This document shows positions 43,252 to 52,307 of a DNA stretch of 64,000 bases, piece by piece. The notes beneath the pieces are model-generated. The model was given only the letters and a program-made list of their open reading frames with translations. It was not told where the DNA came from and did no database searches. Origin of the DNA: Ralstonia pickettii DTP0602 (GTDB taxonomy: Bacteria; Pseudomonadota; Gammaproteobacteria; Burkholderiales; Burkholderiaceae); contig CP006667.1 in NCBI GenBank assembly GCA_000471925.1, positions 2,108,001 through 2,172,000 of the forward strand. The letters run 5' to 3'. Made by a program: the position numbers and the translations under genes. Within the stretch, counting starts at the first letter, position 1, and every line of letters starts with the position of its first letter.

Positions 43252-43524
43252 TCAGGTCGCCGGCACGTCGAGCTGGTCGCCGGGATTGGCTACCAGCGTG
43301 CGGCTGTCCAACGCGGTATTGGCATCGGCCACATGCCAGTGCTGCGTGGCATCGCCGGACTGCGACTGGGCGATCAGGTCGAGCCGGTCGCTGGCCTGCA
43401 CCGTGCGGGGCTCGCCGGTGACAGGCGTCAGCCGCCGCAGCCGCAGCGCAACCACGGTTTCTCCGGTCGAGGTGGTGGTCGTGACGGTGGCGACCTTGGC
43501 GTAACGGGAATTGGCCAGGAACAT
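43252..43524 (-). CDS. Small LysM-domain baseplate protein
   Basis: 90 residues. After a beta-rich start, residues about 38-90 match the LysM pattern seen in tail proteins (VQASDRLDLIAQSQSGDATQ, then WHVADANTALD, ending NPGDQLDVP). In related systems this LysM is fused to the CIS tube-initiator protein; here it is a separate gene 25 bases after it. It probably sits between tube and hub and may bind peptidoglycan. The start is supported by GAGGGC. Confidence 0.72.
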   Translation of the reverse strand: MFLANSRYAKVATVTTTTSTGETVVALRLRRLTPVTGEPRTVQASDRLDLIAQSQSGDATQHWHVADANTALDSRTLVANPGDQLDVPAT

Positions 43525-43549
43525 GGTCTTGCCCTCAGTGGCGCTTGCC

Positions 43550-44215
43550 TTACAGCGGTATCAGATCGACGACCTGGTCGGCGGTATTGACGAGGTTGGC
43601 GATCGCCTGCGCCTCGCGCGCGATCGTGGTGTATTCCAGCGCGCCCTTTCCCAGCGCGTCATCCGAGCAGTCGTCGATCTCGATCACGCTGAGTTGCAGG
43701 TCGACTTCGGCGCGCAGGGGGTTCAGCACGGCGTCGTACTCCAGTTCCGCGATCGTCATCGCGTCGATGGTGACTGGCACGACCCGCGTCAGGCCCCAGA
43801 TGAACAGGATGCGCGGATACTTCTCGCGCGGGATCGGTTGCGCAGGCGCGTCGGCCGCCCCGCCCAGGCCCAGTGCATCGCCGATGGCGTCGAGCGCCTT
43901 GCCGAGCAGGCCGGCAACCTTGGCACCAGGCAGCACCATCTTCTCCAGTGCGCACAGTTGCGGGCCGATGCCGAACATCCTGGCCACCGCCTTGTCCTCG
44001 TCGAGCAGGTTGGCGGCGCTGAAGTGCGCCTTGAAGGAGATCTTCTCGAAGGTCCGCTCGCCGGCCTGGCTGGTCTCGCGCCGCGACACGCCGCTGGGGC
44101 GTGGGGGAATCTGCAGGCTGCGCGACAGCGATTCCGGATTGAACTGGAAGATCACAACGTTCGGTATCGGGCCGAGCAACTGGGTGCCATATTCGATCAG
44201 GGCGCCGCGCAGCAT
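43550..44215 (-). CDS. CIS tube-initiator (Afp7-like) protein
   Basis: 221 residues. The N-terminal block VVIFQFNPESLSRSL (about 19-33) is the hallmark of the contractile-injection tube-associated family, and the DAMTIAELEYDAVLNPLRAEV region (about 165-185) follows as expected. It forms the first ring joining tube and hub. The ATG at 44215 has GGAG seven bases upstream. An ATG at 44221 overlaps the previous stop but leaves the site too close. The LysM part usually fused at the end is encoded next door. Confidence 0.82.
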   Translation of the reverse strand: MLRGALIEYGTQLLGPIPNVVIFQFNPESLSRSLQIPPRPSGVSRRETSQAGERTFEKISFKAHFSAANLLDEDKAVARMFGIGPQLCALEKMVLPGAKVAGLLGKALDAIGDALGLGGAADAPAQPIPREKYPRILFIWGLTRVVPVTIDAMTIAELEYDAVLNPLRAEVDLQLSVIEIDDCSDDALGKGALEYTTIAREAQAIANLVNTADQVVDLIPL

Positions 44216-44217
44216 GG

Positions 44218-44511
44218 TCATTCTCCGTGGCCGGTGCTGGCGGCGATCCGTTGCGCCATGCGCGCCGCGAGCGTGGCGGCGTCGGGCGCGGCCTCCAGGC
44301 CGATGCGGCCGGCTTCGATACGGGTCGTCCCGGGGCGAGCGCCGACCGGCACCGGGTGCAGCGCCAGCGCCTGTGCCAGCGCCTGCTCCAACGCGTGGGG
44401 CAGCAGGCGGGCCGCCTCCCCGGCGGTAAGCGCGGAAACGCCGCGCAGGTCGAGTTCGAGGCGGTCGATATGCAGGCGCCGCGGCGGGCGCGCCTTCCTG
44501 TCCGTGGTCAT
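44218..44511 (-). CDS. Small eCIS-locus protein, unknown
   Basis: 97 residues, basic start (MTTDRKARPPRRLHIDRLEL), then an Ala-rich helical stretch with GVSALTAGEAARLLPHALEQ. No known domain was recognised. Its conserved position between the ATPase and the tube initiator, with ATGA overlaps on both sides, argues for an assembly role. Expression coupling is visible; function is not. Confidence 0.68.
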   Translation of the reverse strand: MTTDRKARPPRRLHIDRLELDLRGVSALTAGEAARLLPHALEQALAQALALHPVPVGARPGTTRIEAGRIGLEAAPDAATLAARMAQRIAASTGHGE

Positions 44512-46700
44512 CGCAGGCTCCTTTCCGCTGCCACCAGCGGCGCATAGGGTCCGTACTGATCGAGGCTGCTGGCGCGCTCCAGCTTGTCGTACTCGCGCTG
44601 CACGGCGCGGATCACGGCCGGCATGGTCAGGGTCCTGGGCGCGCCCTCGGCGGCGCTCTGCAGGCAGGCATGAAACACAATGGCGCGGATATGCCCGCCG
44701 GCAAGGGCGAAGCGGCGCATCAGGAAATCGAAGTCAAGCGCGCTCGCATCCACGCCGGGCGGAATCACGCTGCGCCAGATGCGCAACCGTTCCTCGGGCC
44801 CCGGCAGTGGAAATTCGACGGCGAAGCGCAGCCGCCGCAGGAAAGCCTCGTCGAGGTCCTTGCGGCGATTGGTGGCGAGAATGGCCAGGCCCTTGAAACG
44901 TTCCATGCGCTCCAGCAGGTAGCTGATCTCCAGGTTGGCAAAGCGGTCATGCGCATCCCTGACCTCGGTGCGCCGGCCGAACAGCGCGTCGGCTTCGTCG
45001 AAGAAGAGCATGACGTCCGAGGTGTCGGCGGCATCAAACAGCCTGCGCAGGTTCTTCTCGGTCTCGCCAATGTATTTGTTGACCACCTGGGACAGGTCGA
45101 TCCGGTACAACGGAAGTTCCAGCGTCTTTGCCAGCGCCTCGGCGCACATCGTCTTGCCGGTGCCGGGCGGGCCTGAGAACAGCACGGCCAGCCCGCCGTC
45201 GTTCCAGGCTCTTGCCGTTCCCCACTCGTAGTGGACGCGGGTCAGGTTGCGCATCGCCACAACGATCTCGTCGATCTGGCGTGCCTGCGCCGGCGGCAGC
45301 ATCAGTTCGCCGAGGTCGAAGCGAGGCACCACGGGCTGGGCCAGCGTGCCCATGTCGAGATCGGCGCGCGCTGCGGCAAACAGCGCTTCGCTGGTCGGCG
45401 CATGGCCCAGCGACGCCAACTCGGCGCCGACCCGGGCAATGCCACCGTGCTCGTAGCGGAAGCGCCGTGCCACTTCCGCCAGCGCAGGATGCCGGGCCAT
45501 CGATGGCACCGCGGCGCGCCAGTATGCAAGCCGTTCGGCATAGGAGGAGGGCGGCAACGTGACGGTGGGCAGCACTTCAGCGCCGCGGTCCAGCATCGCA
45601 GCCAGTGTTGCCACCAGCCCCGTCCCCGCGGTCGTAGCGGCTTCAGCCTGATCCTGCAGGCCAATAAACACGGTCAGCGGCAGGCTGGAGAGCGGCGTGG
45701 AATCGGCCACCGCTTCATGGCCCGGCACGGCGTCGCCGGCCACGCCCAGCCATTTGCCTGGCAGATACAGGGCATGGCCGCGCAGCCATGCCACGGTCAG
45801 CAACTGTGGCAGATGCTCGCGCGCGCATCCGGGTGCCGGCCGCACGGTGGCGATATCCAACGTGGCGGTGCAGGCGGCCAGCCATTGCGCGAGCGGTGCC
45901 CCGGCGGCACCGGCCAGCGGCACGATGCGCAGGCGGTGCGACGAGGACGGTGTCCGCAATGTCGCCGACACGCGGGCGGCCAGCATCCCCGCCGCTGCAG
46001 GCGGCGCCAGCGCGTCGACGCATTCGAGCGCATCGGGCAGGGCGCCGGCTGGAAACAGAAGCTCTCGCGCCACCAGCGGCGCGACGGTCATCGGCGCCTG
46101 CCAGAGCGCGTGCCCGGGCCCGGCCACCAGTGCCAGCAGGCCGTGGCGGGCCAGCACATGCCCGGGGCCAAGTTCGCGAACCACCGCGTCCGGCTCGTCC
46201 CACAGCCTCTGCGCCAGCGCCAGTGTCGGGTCGCCACGCTGCGCATCGCCATTGCAGGTCGCGATCACGTGCGAGCTGGCGCTGTCGAGGCAGGGCAGCA
46301 GCGCCAGGGCCAGCAGGAAGCACTCCACGGGATGCAGCCGCAGGGTCTCGGTTACCCAGCCAAATGAGCCACGGGCACAGGCGGATGGAAGCGGTGGCGG
46401 CAGCGCAATGCGTTCGCTCAGGTAGCGCGCCGTGACGTCGTTGTCGAAGAACTCGCGCTTCTTGCGCGCATAACGTGCCAGGTCAAGGGCAACGAGCGTA
46501 CGGTCGGCGAAGTCAGGCCGTGCCGCCGCCTCTTCGCCAACTGCCTGCTGCAGCCCCTGCTCGCCCCACAGCCAGCAGATTTCACGGCGCAGGCGCAGCG
46601 TCACCTGGCGCAGCCAATAGCGGGCGAGCGCATCGCCGCCTTGCGCGCCGGGAATGAAGGCGACGGGTTCGAGCCATTCCTCGACGGGAAGCCGGTCCAT
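44508..46700 (-). CDS. AAA+ ATPase of the contractile injection system (Afp15-like)
   Basis: 730 residues. The C-terminal AAA+ module carries Walker A GPPGTGKT at about 508-515, Walker B MLFFDEADALFG near 563-574, sensor-1 ATNRR and an arginine-finger region. The N-terminal 450 residues are a helical, poorly conserved domain typical of Afp15/Pvc15. It is thought to act late in assembly or in cargo loading. The start at 46700 follows the DUF4255 stop by 2 bases. The ATG at 46754 would overlap by about 50 bases. Confidence 0.9.
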   Translation of the reverse strand: MDRLPVEEWLEPVAFIPGAQGGDALARYWLRQVTLRLRREICWLWGEQGLQQAVGEEAAARPDFADRTLVALDLARYARKKREFFDNDVTARYLSERIALPPPLPSACARGSFGWVTETLRLHPVECFLLALALLPCLDSASSHVIATCNGDAQRGDPTLALAQRLWDEPDAVVRELGPGHVLARHGLLALVAGPGHALWQAPMTVAPLVARELLFPAGALPDALECVDALAPPAAAGMLAARVSATLRTPSSSHRLRIVPLAGAAGAPLAQWLAACTATLDIATVRPAPGCAREHLPQLLTVAWLRGHALYLPGKWLGVAGDAVPGHEAVADSTPLSSLPLTVFIGLQDQAEAATTAGTGLVATLAAMLDRGAEVLPTVTLPPSSYAERLAYWRAAVPSMARHPALAEVARRFRYEHGGIARVGAELASLGHAPTSEALFAAARADLDMGTLAQPVVPRFDLGELMLPPAQARQIDEIVVAMRNLTRVHYEWGTARAWNDGGLAVLFSGPPGTGKTMCAEALAKTLELPLYRIDLSQVVNKYIGETEKNLRRLFDAADTSDVMLFFDEADALFGRRTEVRDAHDRFANLEISYLLERMERFKGLAILATNRRKDLDEAFLRRLRFAVEFPLPGPEERLRIWRSVIPPGVDASALDFDFLMRRFALAGGHIRAIVFHACLQSAAEGAPRTLTMPAVIRAVQREYDKLERASSLDQYGPYAPLVAAERSLR

Positions 46701-46702
46701 GG

Positions 46703-47884
46703 TCAGGGCACCGTCACCAGGGGGCTGGCTTTCGCCTGCTGGCTGTTTACGCACAGGATCACGCGGTAGTCGCCAGCGGATATGCCGGTGATCGCACCGG
46801 AGATGGTCAGGGTCTGCTGGTCGGGCGCACTGGCAAACGTGTCGAAGCTGCGTACCGTGACACCGTCGGCCGGACGGTAAAGCGAAACGACGATGTCGTC
46901 GGTCTGGTTGCCCAGCAGCAGGCCAGTCAGCGTCAGGTCTCCTCCGGCGATCGCGGCGTCTTCCAGTGTCGGCAGCAGGCGCACGGGCAGCAGGTTGCCG
47001 GAACGGGTGCGCGTGGCCGACAGCCGGCGCCGTGCGACCAGCGGCAGCTCGCCCGCCGATAGCGACGTGCCGGCGGCGATGGGTCCCTGCGGATTGCCAC
47101 CCGGATCGCCCTCGGCGGTGACGCGCAGCCGGTCAGGCAACCGTTGCACCGGCGTGAGCACGATATTGCCCAGCACGATTTCCAGGTCGTCGCCGGTAAG
47201 CTCGTCGCCGAACAGCTCGATCGTCTCTCCGGCTTCGAAAGCGCCGGGCTCGATGCGCGCCAGGCGGGGCCCGAGCGTGGGCAGCACGGTGATGGCGATG
47301 CCGTCCTCGCCGATTACCGTCTGCGGCGCGGTCCGGTAGTCGATGCCCACCAGCAGCGAGTTGCGTGGCGGATGGCTCGGTACGATCATGACCGGCCGCA
47401 TCTGGAAGGCAGCGGACAGGCGGTAGCGCTCGTCAGTGCCTTGCATGACCTTGGACAGCAGTTCCACGCCGGATTCATCGAATGTCAGCTTGAGCGGCTC
47501 CGGGTTGGCTTGAAGGGCGAGCCGCACGTCGGGCGCCACCAGCGGGTCGAGGCGCAGGTAGTTCAGCTCCTGCAAGGCCGCCATGCCCTGGCCAAGCATT
47601 TCGTGCGCGGCTGCGCTGTCGCTCTCCTCGCGGTCGTCGAAGGCGGTCAGCAGGTACTTCAGCACCAGCCACAGCGGCGGCGGCTCGCCTTCGTGCAGGG
47701 ACTGGTTGCGCAGCGTCGCATCGAAGGCGGCTTCATAGAGGAAGAGGTTCAGCTTGGCGGTGGCATTGGTCTCGGCGGCCAGCTCTGGCTTGCCGACGCT
47801 GACTTCGAAGCTGCGGCGGATCAGGTGGTCCCGCAGCAGGCGGGTCACCGCGCCGATCGCCCTGCCGGTGTCAGCCAGCGCCAT
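46703..47884 (-). CDS. DUF4255 (Pvc16-like) tail-terminator protein with C-terminal Ig-like region
   Basis: 393 residues. The DUF4255/Pvc16 N-terminal domain (about 8-190; TAKLNLFLYEAAFDATLRNQ, then PLWLVLKYLLTAFDD) caps the tail end opposite the baseplate in Afp/PVC-type particles. Residues about 195-390 form strand-rich Ig/TIG-like sequence. A site (AGGATC) precedes the ATG. It lies 3 bases after the low-complexity gene and directly before the ATPase gene. Confidence 0.86.
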   Translation of the reverse strand: MALADTGRAIGAVTRLLRDHLIRRSFEVSVGKPELAAETNATAKLNLFLYEAAFDATLRNQSLHEGEPPPLWLVLKYLLTAFDDREESDSAAAHEMLGQGMAALQELNYLRLDPLVAPDVRLALQANPEPLKLTFDESGVELLSKVMQGTDERYRLSAAFQMRPVMIVPSHPPRNSLLVGIDYRTAPQTVIGEDGIAITVLPTLGPRLARIEPGAFEAGETIELFGDELTGDDLEIVLGNIVLTPVQRLPDRLRVTAEGDPGGNPQGPIAAGTSLSAGELPLVARRRLSATRTRSGNLLPVRLLPTLEDAAIAGGDLTLTGLLLGNQTDDIVVSLYRPADGVTVRSFDTFASAPDQQTLTISGAITGISAGDYRVILCVNSQQAKASPLVTVP

Positions 47885-47887
47885 GGC

Positions 47888-48682
47888 TCAGATCCTGCGC
47901 AGGGCGCGCCGCGACAGGCCGGAACGAAGGGCCGGCGCGGGGGTTTGCTGCGGCGCAGCCGGGCTGGCCGGCGCGACGGGCGGCGGGGCGTCCACACGCA
48001 GGTGAATCGCGCCGATCGAGACGGCCACCGTGTCGGGCGCGGCCGCCGCTACCGGCGGCTCGGCCCATTCCGGTTCGGGCCGCAACCACGCTGCATTGCT
48101 GTCACCTGGTACGGAAAGGGGCATTGCGGGCGCGGCTTCCGGCAGGTTGGCGCTGGCCTCTTCCATGTACGCGCTTGTCTGTGTGGCACCGCGTAGCGCT
48201 TGCGCCCCGGATGCCCGGGCGGGCGCGGACTCCTCCGGCTCCGCGCTGGAGATCCAGCGCAGCGCGGCCGCGATCATTGCCTGCGCCGTCGGAGGCGTGC
48301 CGGCGCGCGCAGCTTCAGGCGCAGCGGCCAATGCCGTGGGCGACGCCTCGCGTTCTGGGGCGGTGGGGACCAGGCCTGCCGCGGATGCTGGCACCGGCGG
48401 TGTTGGCAAGTCGACGCGCTGCCGTGGTATCTCACCGGGCATGCCCGCCGCAATTGACCTGGCCTCCGTCAGGGGCTGGCTGGCGGCCGCCGCGGCGGGC
48501 CGGGCCGTGGACTTCGGCTCGTCCACCAGTTGTACCGGCCCGTCGGCGCCCGGCGCGGCATCGGGGCCAGCATCGTCCGGGCCTGCCTCGGCGAGCGTCG
48601 CAGTGACGGGCCGTGCCGGTGATCCGCCCGACCCGACGTGAATCCCGCCGGCTTGCATCAGCGCGCCAAAGTAGTCGCTCAT
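47888..48682 (-). CDS. Ala/Pro-rich eCIS-locus protein
   Basis: 264 residues, largely low-complexity Ala/Pro/Glu, with a short ordered N-terminus (SDYFGALMQAGGIHVG), a beta-like segment DTVAVSIGAIHLRVD (about 220-234) and a basic end (SLSRRALRRI). Not recognised beyond its position. Possibly a flexible linker or chaperone of the particle. It is too short to be a tape-measure protein. ATGA overlap with the upstream zinc-ribbon gene. Confidence 0.65.
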   Translation of the reverse strand: MSDYFGALMQAGGIHVGSGGSPARPVTATLAEAGPDDAGPDAAPGADGPVQLVDEPKSTARPAAAAASQPLTEARSIAAGMPGEIPRQRVDLPTPPVPASAAGLVPTAPEREASPTALAAAPEAARAGTPPTAQAMIAAALRWISSAEPEESAPARASGAQALRGATQTSAYMEEASANLPEAAPAMPLSVPGDSNAAWLRPEPEWAEPPVAAAAPDTVAVSIGAIHLRVDAPPPVAPASPAAPQQTPAPALRSGLSRRALRRI

Positions 48683-49452
48683 GGCGTATCCCCAATCCAG
48701 TCCAGGTAGCGCTTGCGGCGTGCTGGCGGTACCGCCAGCACCTCGCGCTCGCTCCAGCCAAAGTGCGTGGCCAGCAGGTGGATTTCGCGCAGCAGCGCAG
48801 TCTGACAGCGGCGCAGCCGCGCCAGCACGATCTGCTCCAGGTCGACACGCACCTCATTGCTCTCGCCGCACACCGGGCAGTGGCAGGCGACTGTGAACGC
48901 CACCAGCGGATCCAGCGCCGCCAGCGTCTCCGCGAGTTCCGCTTCATCGTCGATGGTTATCTCGCCTTCGACGATCAGGCTGTCGAGCATTGCCCTGACG
49001 GCGGCCTGGCGCGTGCCTGCGGGGCAGGCCTGCCGCCACGCCCGCAGGTCGGCGCCACGGGGGCGTCGCACGGAAACCGCTCGGTGGTGGGCGTCATCGC
49101 CCAGCGTCAGCCGCACGACATCTTCTGCCGGGACCTGGGCCATCAACATGGCCAGCGGCAGCTCGAATTCGAACCGTTCGGCGCATGCGCTGCTGCCGCA
49201 GGCGGCCTGCAGTTCGAGCCGGTCGGTCGCCTCCGTCGTCGCCAGCACGCGCAGCAGCGCGCCGATGCGCGCGCTCACCGGTTGTGCCCACCAGTAACGG
49301 GCATCGCGCGGGGCGGCGCACGACGCCAGCAGGGTCGTCACCAGCGCCTGGCGGTCGTCGGTGCCAAAATCCACATCCAGATCATCGGCGCCGCCGAACG
49401 CACGCCAGCCGGCGCGCCGCCTGTGCTGCGCGAGCCGCTGCGGCGTGGCCAT
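48679..49452 (-). CDS. Zinc-ribbon-like eCIS/tail assembly protein
   Basis: 257 residues. Two cysteine pairs (ACGSSACAE near 84-92 and CHCPVCGES near 190-198) could form one zinc site. Helical regions flank them, and the C-terminus (LLREIHLLATHFGWSEREVLAV) is typical of T4-like tail assembly factors encoded next to tube genes. It is placed directly after the tube gene in transcription order. The start is supported by GGAG nine bases upstream. Confidence 0.62.
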   Translation of the reverse strand: MATPQRLAQHRRRAGWRAFGGADDLDVDFGTDDRQALVTTLLASCAAPRDARYWWAQPVSARIGALLRVLATTEATDRLELQAACGSSACAERFEFELPLAMLMAQVPAEDVVRLTLGDDAHHRAVSVRRPRGADLRAWRQACPAGTRQAAVRAMLDSLIVEGEITIDDEAELAETLAALDPLVAFTVACHCPVCGESNEVRVDLEQIVLARLRRCQTALLREIHLLATHFGWSEREVLAVPPARRKRYLDWIGDTP

Positions 49453-49456
49453 GAGT

Positions 49457-49975
49457 TCAAGCTCCCGTGACCGGCTCGGCCGGTTCGGTCACATCCAGGT
49501 CGCGCTCCCAGCCTTCGTTTTCGAGCTTCAGGGTCTGGATCAGTACCGCGTTGGCATTGGCGTCGAGGTCGGCCACCGCCTGGAACTCCGAGACCCAGCA
49601 GCGGTATACCTTGTAGGCGAGGACCACCTGCCCGGTCTCGTTCATGATCTCGATCAGCACGTCCTTGCGGAAGTCCTTCAGGCTGACCTCGGCGCCGAGC
49701 CCTCCGCCGACATGCCAGATCTTGTTGGCCCAGTTCTCGAACTCCGGGTCGTGGGTGACACCGCGTTCCAGCGTCAGCGCCTCGTACTTGGTGCGTCCGG
49801 GCGACTTGCGCGAGGTGGACGGGTCCCCGCCTTCGCGGTGCTCGACCACTTCCGTGCTGCGCTTGAGCGCGCCGATCTTGCTGACGCCGGCGACATAGCG
49901 CCCGTCCCACTTGATGCGGAATTTGAAGTTCTTGTACGGATCGAAGCGGTGGGTATTGACGGAAAACTGTGCCAT
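49457..49975 (-). CDS. Inner tube protein (Afp1/5-like, gp19-type)
   Basis: 172 residues, the usual length of a tube protomer. The signatures FKFRIKWDGRYVAGVSKIGA, TKYEALTLERG and FENWANK match the T4 gp19/Hcp-like tail tube family. It stacks in hexamers inside the sheath. Only one copy is encoded here, whereas many eCIS have two or more. GGGAG precedes the ATG at 49975. Confidence 0.92.
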   Translation of the reverse strand: MAQFSVNTHRFDPYKNFKFRIKWDGRYVAGVSKIGALKRSTEVVEHREGGDPSTSRKSPGRTKYEALTLERGVTHDPEFENWANKIWHVGGGLGAEVSLKDFRKDVLIEIMNETGQVVLAYKVYRCWVSEFQAVADLDANANAVLIQTLKLENEGWERDLDVTEPAEPVTGA

Positions 49976-49987
49976 GATCCGACTCCC

Positions 49988-52021
49988 TTACGGTTCCAGC
50001 GCGCCGGCGATCTGCTGGATCGTGATGACGACGAACTCCGCGGGCTTCAGCGGGGCGAACCCGACTTCGATATTGACGATGCCGCGGTTGCGATCGTCCT
50101 GCGTCGTGGTTTCCTTGTCACACCTGACGTAATACGCCTCCTGCCGCGTCATTCCCTGGAACGCCCCCTGGCGGAACAGCCCGTTCATGAACACGCCTAC
50201 ATTGAGGCGGATCTGCGCCCACAGCGGCTCGTCATTGGGTTCGAACACGACCCACTTCGTGCCGCGGAACAGCGACTCCTCAATGAACAGCGCCAGGCGC
50301 ACGATAGGGATGTACTTCCATTCGCTGGCGAGCTGGTCGGCGCCGTCCAGCGTACGAGCGCCCCAGCAGAGGTTGCCGTACACCGGGAAGGTCCGCAGGC
50401 AGTTCGCCGCCAGTGGATTGAGCACGCCGTTCTGCAGGTCGGTCAGCTGATAGGCCAGCGCCTGCACGTTCTGCAGGCGGGCATCGGTACCGGCGGGGGC
50501 TTTCCATACGCCGCGGCTGGCGTCCGTGCGCGCATAAAGCCCGGCGATGGTGCCCGACGCGGCGATGCTCCTGAGCCGGTTGTTGTTGGCGGGGTCGGGC
50601 GCGAACGTACGCGGGAAATAGACCGCCGCGTTCTTGTTGCGCAGGCCGTCGTTGTCGGCGAGCCACGTCTGCATGGCTTCCAGGGTGGCGGTGGTCTCGG
50701 GGATGTCGATCAGCAGGAAGCCGCGCCGCGCGGCGATATAGGTGGTCGCTTCGCTGTACAGCGCGGACATCTCGTTCGGCGCCAGGTCAGCGGCGCGAGG
50801 AATGCAGAGGATGTTGACCAGGTCGACATCCTCCAGCGCGTACAGCCCGGTCTTGGTCAACGCCTCGCCAGTCAGCGCGGGCCCCTCGACCGGCGCAATG
50901 CCGTCCTGTCCTCCGGCGAGCTGGTGTTGCTGTATGTTGGGGTTCAGGCCGGCGGGGAAGCCGAGGTCGCCCGAGGCGGGCCCCACCACGTCGAGCGTGG
51001 CCCCCGCCAGGTAGGTGGGGCTGGTGCGTCCGCCCTGTACCAGGAAGCGGAATGGCGCGCTGGCGCTGCCGTTGCCGCGCAAGACCACGGTGGCGCCGGC
51101 CAGCACGGCGCGCTCCGAGTCCGCTGTCACCGCAGGCAACAGCGCGGTGGCGCGGATGGCGGCTTCGACGAAGGGGCGCACGGCCTGGTATGTGGTGGGC
51201 GTGGCGCCGCCGTAGTCCAGCGTGGCGGTGTGCGACACGCGAACCACGGCCGGGGAAACATCGCCATTGACGGTGACCGTGAAGGTATCCCCATCGTCGG
51301 GGATGTCGGGCGCGCCTGCCGCCAGCTCGTTGCCGAGCGTGCCGGTCGCGGCCGGTCGCGTCAGCGGGTCGGGCAGGTCCGCCATATCGGCCGATCCGTC
51401 CAGCACGCGCCGATCCAGCTGCACGATGCGCGAGCCCGCATTGACCACCGCCAGCGCGAAGTTCGGACTGGCGCTGTCCATCGTCAGGTTGCGAAAGGTT
51501 TCGCTGCGCAGCAGTCGGCGCACGCCGTTCTGGAGCACGACCTCGCTGACGTGCAGGTTGAAGGTGTTGGCCGGGTCGCTGGTCTCGTAGTCGATATCGA
51601 GCATCACAGCGTTGCCCCAACTGCCGGGATTGACCGCGACGGCACCGCGGATCTGCCGGCCGGCCAGCACGCGGAACATCGGATCGCCGCTGCCCGCGGG
51701 CCCGTCGGTGACCACTGCCCGTGCTTCCACGGCATTTTCGGTTGCCGTGGCGCTGCCGGTGGTACCGACTCGCACCACCCAGCATTCGCTGCCGCCGTTC
51801 TGGAAGAACTGCTTGATGCCATAGCTGGCGGGGCTGTCGATATGGATGCCGCCGAACTCGCGCTCGAAGTCGGCATACGACAGGCACTGCACCGCCTCGT
51901 CGAGGGGACCTCGCGGGAACCAGTCGATGAACGCGGCAATGGATGTCGCCACGCCGGTGATGGTCCGTACGCCGCTGGACTTTTCCTGGATGTACACACC
52001 GGGGTAGCTGACCGTTACCAT
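49988..52021 (-). CDS. Contractile tail sheath protein
   Basis: 677 residues. The N-terminal YPGVYIQEKSSGVRTITGV and the C-terminal FEPNDEPLWAQIRLNVG and RNRGIVNIEVGFAPLKPAEF are classic for tail sheaths. It polymerises around the tube and contracts. It is the first gene of the eCIS operon, with AGGAGAGAGG at 52033-52024 just upstream of the ATG at 52021. A longer start (52108) would erase that site. A single sheath gene is present. Confidence 0.94.
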   Translation of the reverse strand: MVTVSYPGVYIQEKSSGVRTITGVATSIAAFIDWFPRGPLDEAVQCLSYADFEREFGGIHIDSPASYGIKQFFQNGGSECWVVRVGTTGSATATENAVEARAVVTDGPAGSGDPMFRVLAGRQIRGAVAVNPGSWGNAVMLDIDYETSDPANTFNLHVSEVVLQNGVRRLLRSETFRNLTMDSASPNFALAVVNAGSRIVQLDRRVLDGSADMADLPDPLTRPAATGTLGNELAAGAPDIPDDGDTFTVTVNGDVSPAVVRVSHTATLDYGGATPTTYQAVRPFVEAAIRATALLPAVTADSERAVLAGATVVLRGNGSASAPFRFLVQGGRTSPTYLAGATLDVVGPASGDLGFPAGLNPNIQQHQLAGGQDGIAPVEGPALTGEALTKTGLYALEDVDLVNILCIPRAADLAPNEMSALYSEATTYIAARRGFLLIDIPETTATLEAMQTWLADNDGLRNKNAAVYFPRTFAPDPANNNRLRSIAASGTIAGLYARTDASRGVWKAPAGTDARLQNVQALAYQLTDLQNGVLNPLAANCLRTFPVYGNLCWGARTLDGADQLASEWKYIPIVRLALFIEESLFRGTKWVVFEPNDEPLWAQIRLNVGVFMNGLFRQGAFQGMTRQEAYYVRCDKETTTQDDRNRGIVNIEVGFAPLKPAEFVVITIQQIAGALEP

Positions 52022-52055
52022 AGCCTCTCTCCTGGAGCCCGTCTCGGCCCTGTCT

Positions 52056-52083
52056 AAGATAGTGGTAGCGCTCGCCCGGTGAA
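52056..52083 (-). promoter_or_regulatory. Weak candidate promoter for the eCIS operon
   Basis: On the - strand TTCACC (52083-52078) and TATCTT (52061-52056) with a 16-base spacer lie about 35 bases before the sheath start. Each box matches the consensus at 4 of 6 bases. The AT-rich block at 52081-52100 just upstream could be an UP-like element. Confidence 0.35.
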
Positions 52084-52166
52084 TTGAATTTAATTTTCTT
52101 CTGATCAAGACGCGGGTGAAAACGTATCATCCGCGAAACTCGCTCGATCGGCTCGTCAATTGCCGC

Positions 52167-52193
52167 TTGCGGGGAACCGCATCCTGGTATTAG
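52167..52193 (+). promoter_or_regulatory. Weak candidate promoter for the divergent TIR-repeat gene
   Basis: TTGCGG (52167-52172) and TATTAG (52188-52193) with a short 15-base spacer, some 110 bases before the start at 52308. Confidence 0.3.
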
Positions 52194-52307
52194 TTGGTCC
52201 TGTGACATGCCGAAAGCCCGCGTGAGGCGCTGTTGGGAATCGCCATCCCGGACTGAAAGCCGTTCGACTCTGGCCTCGACTCGCGAATTTCCCCCGAGGA
52301 GATGGGC

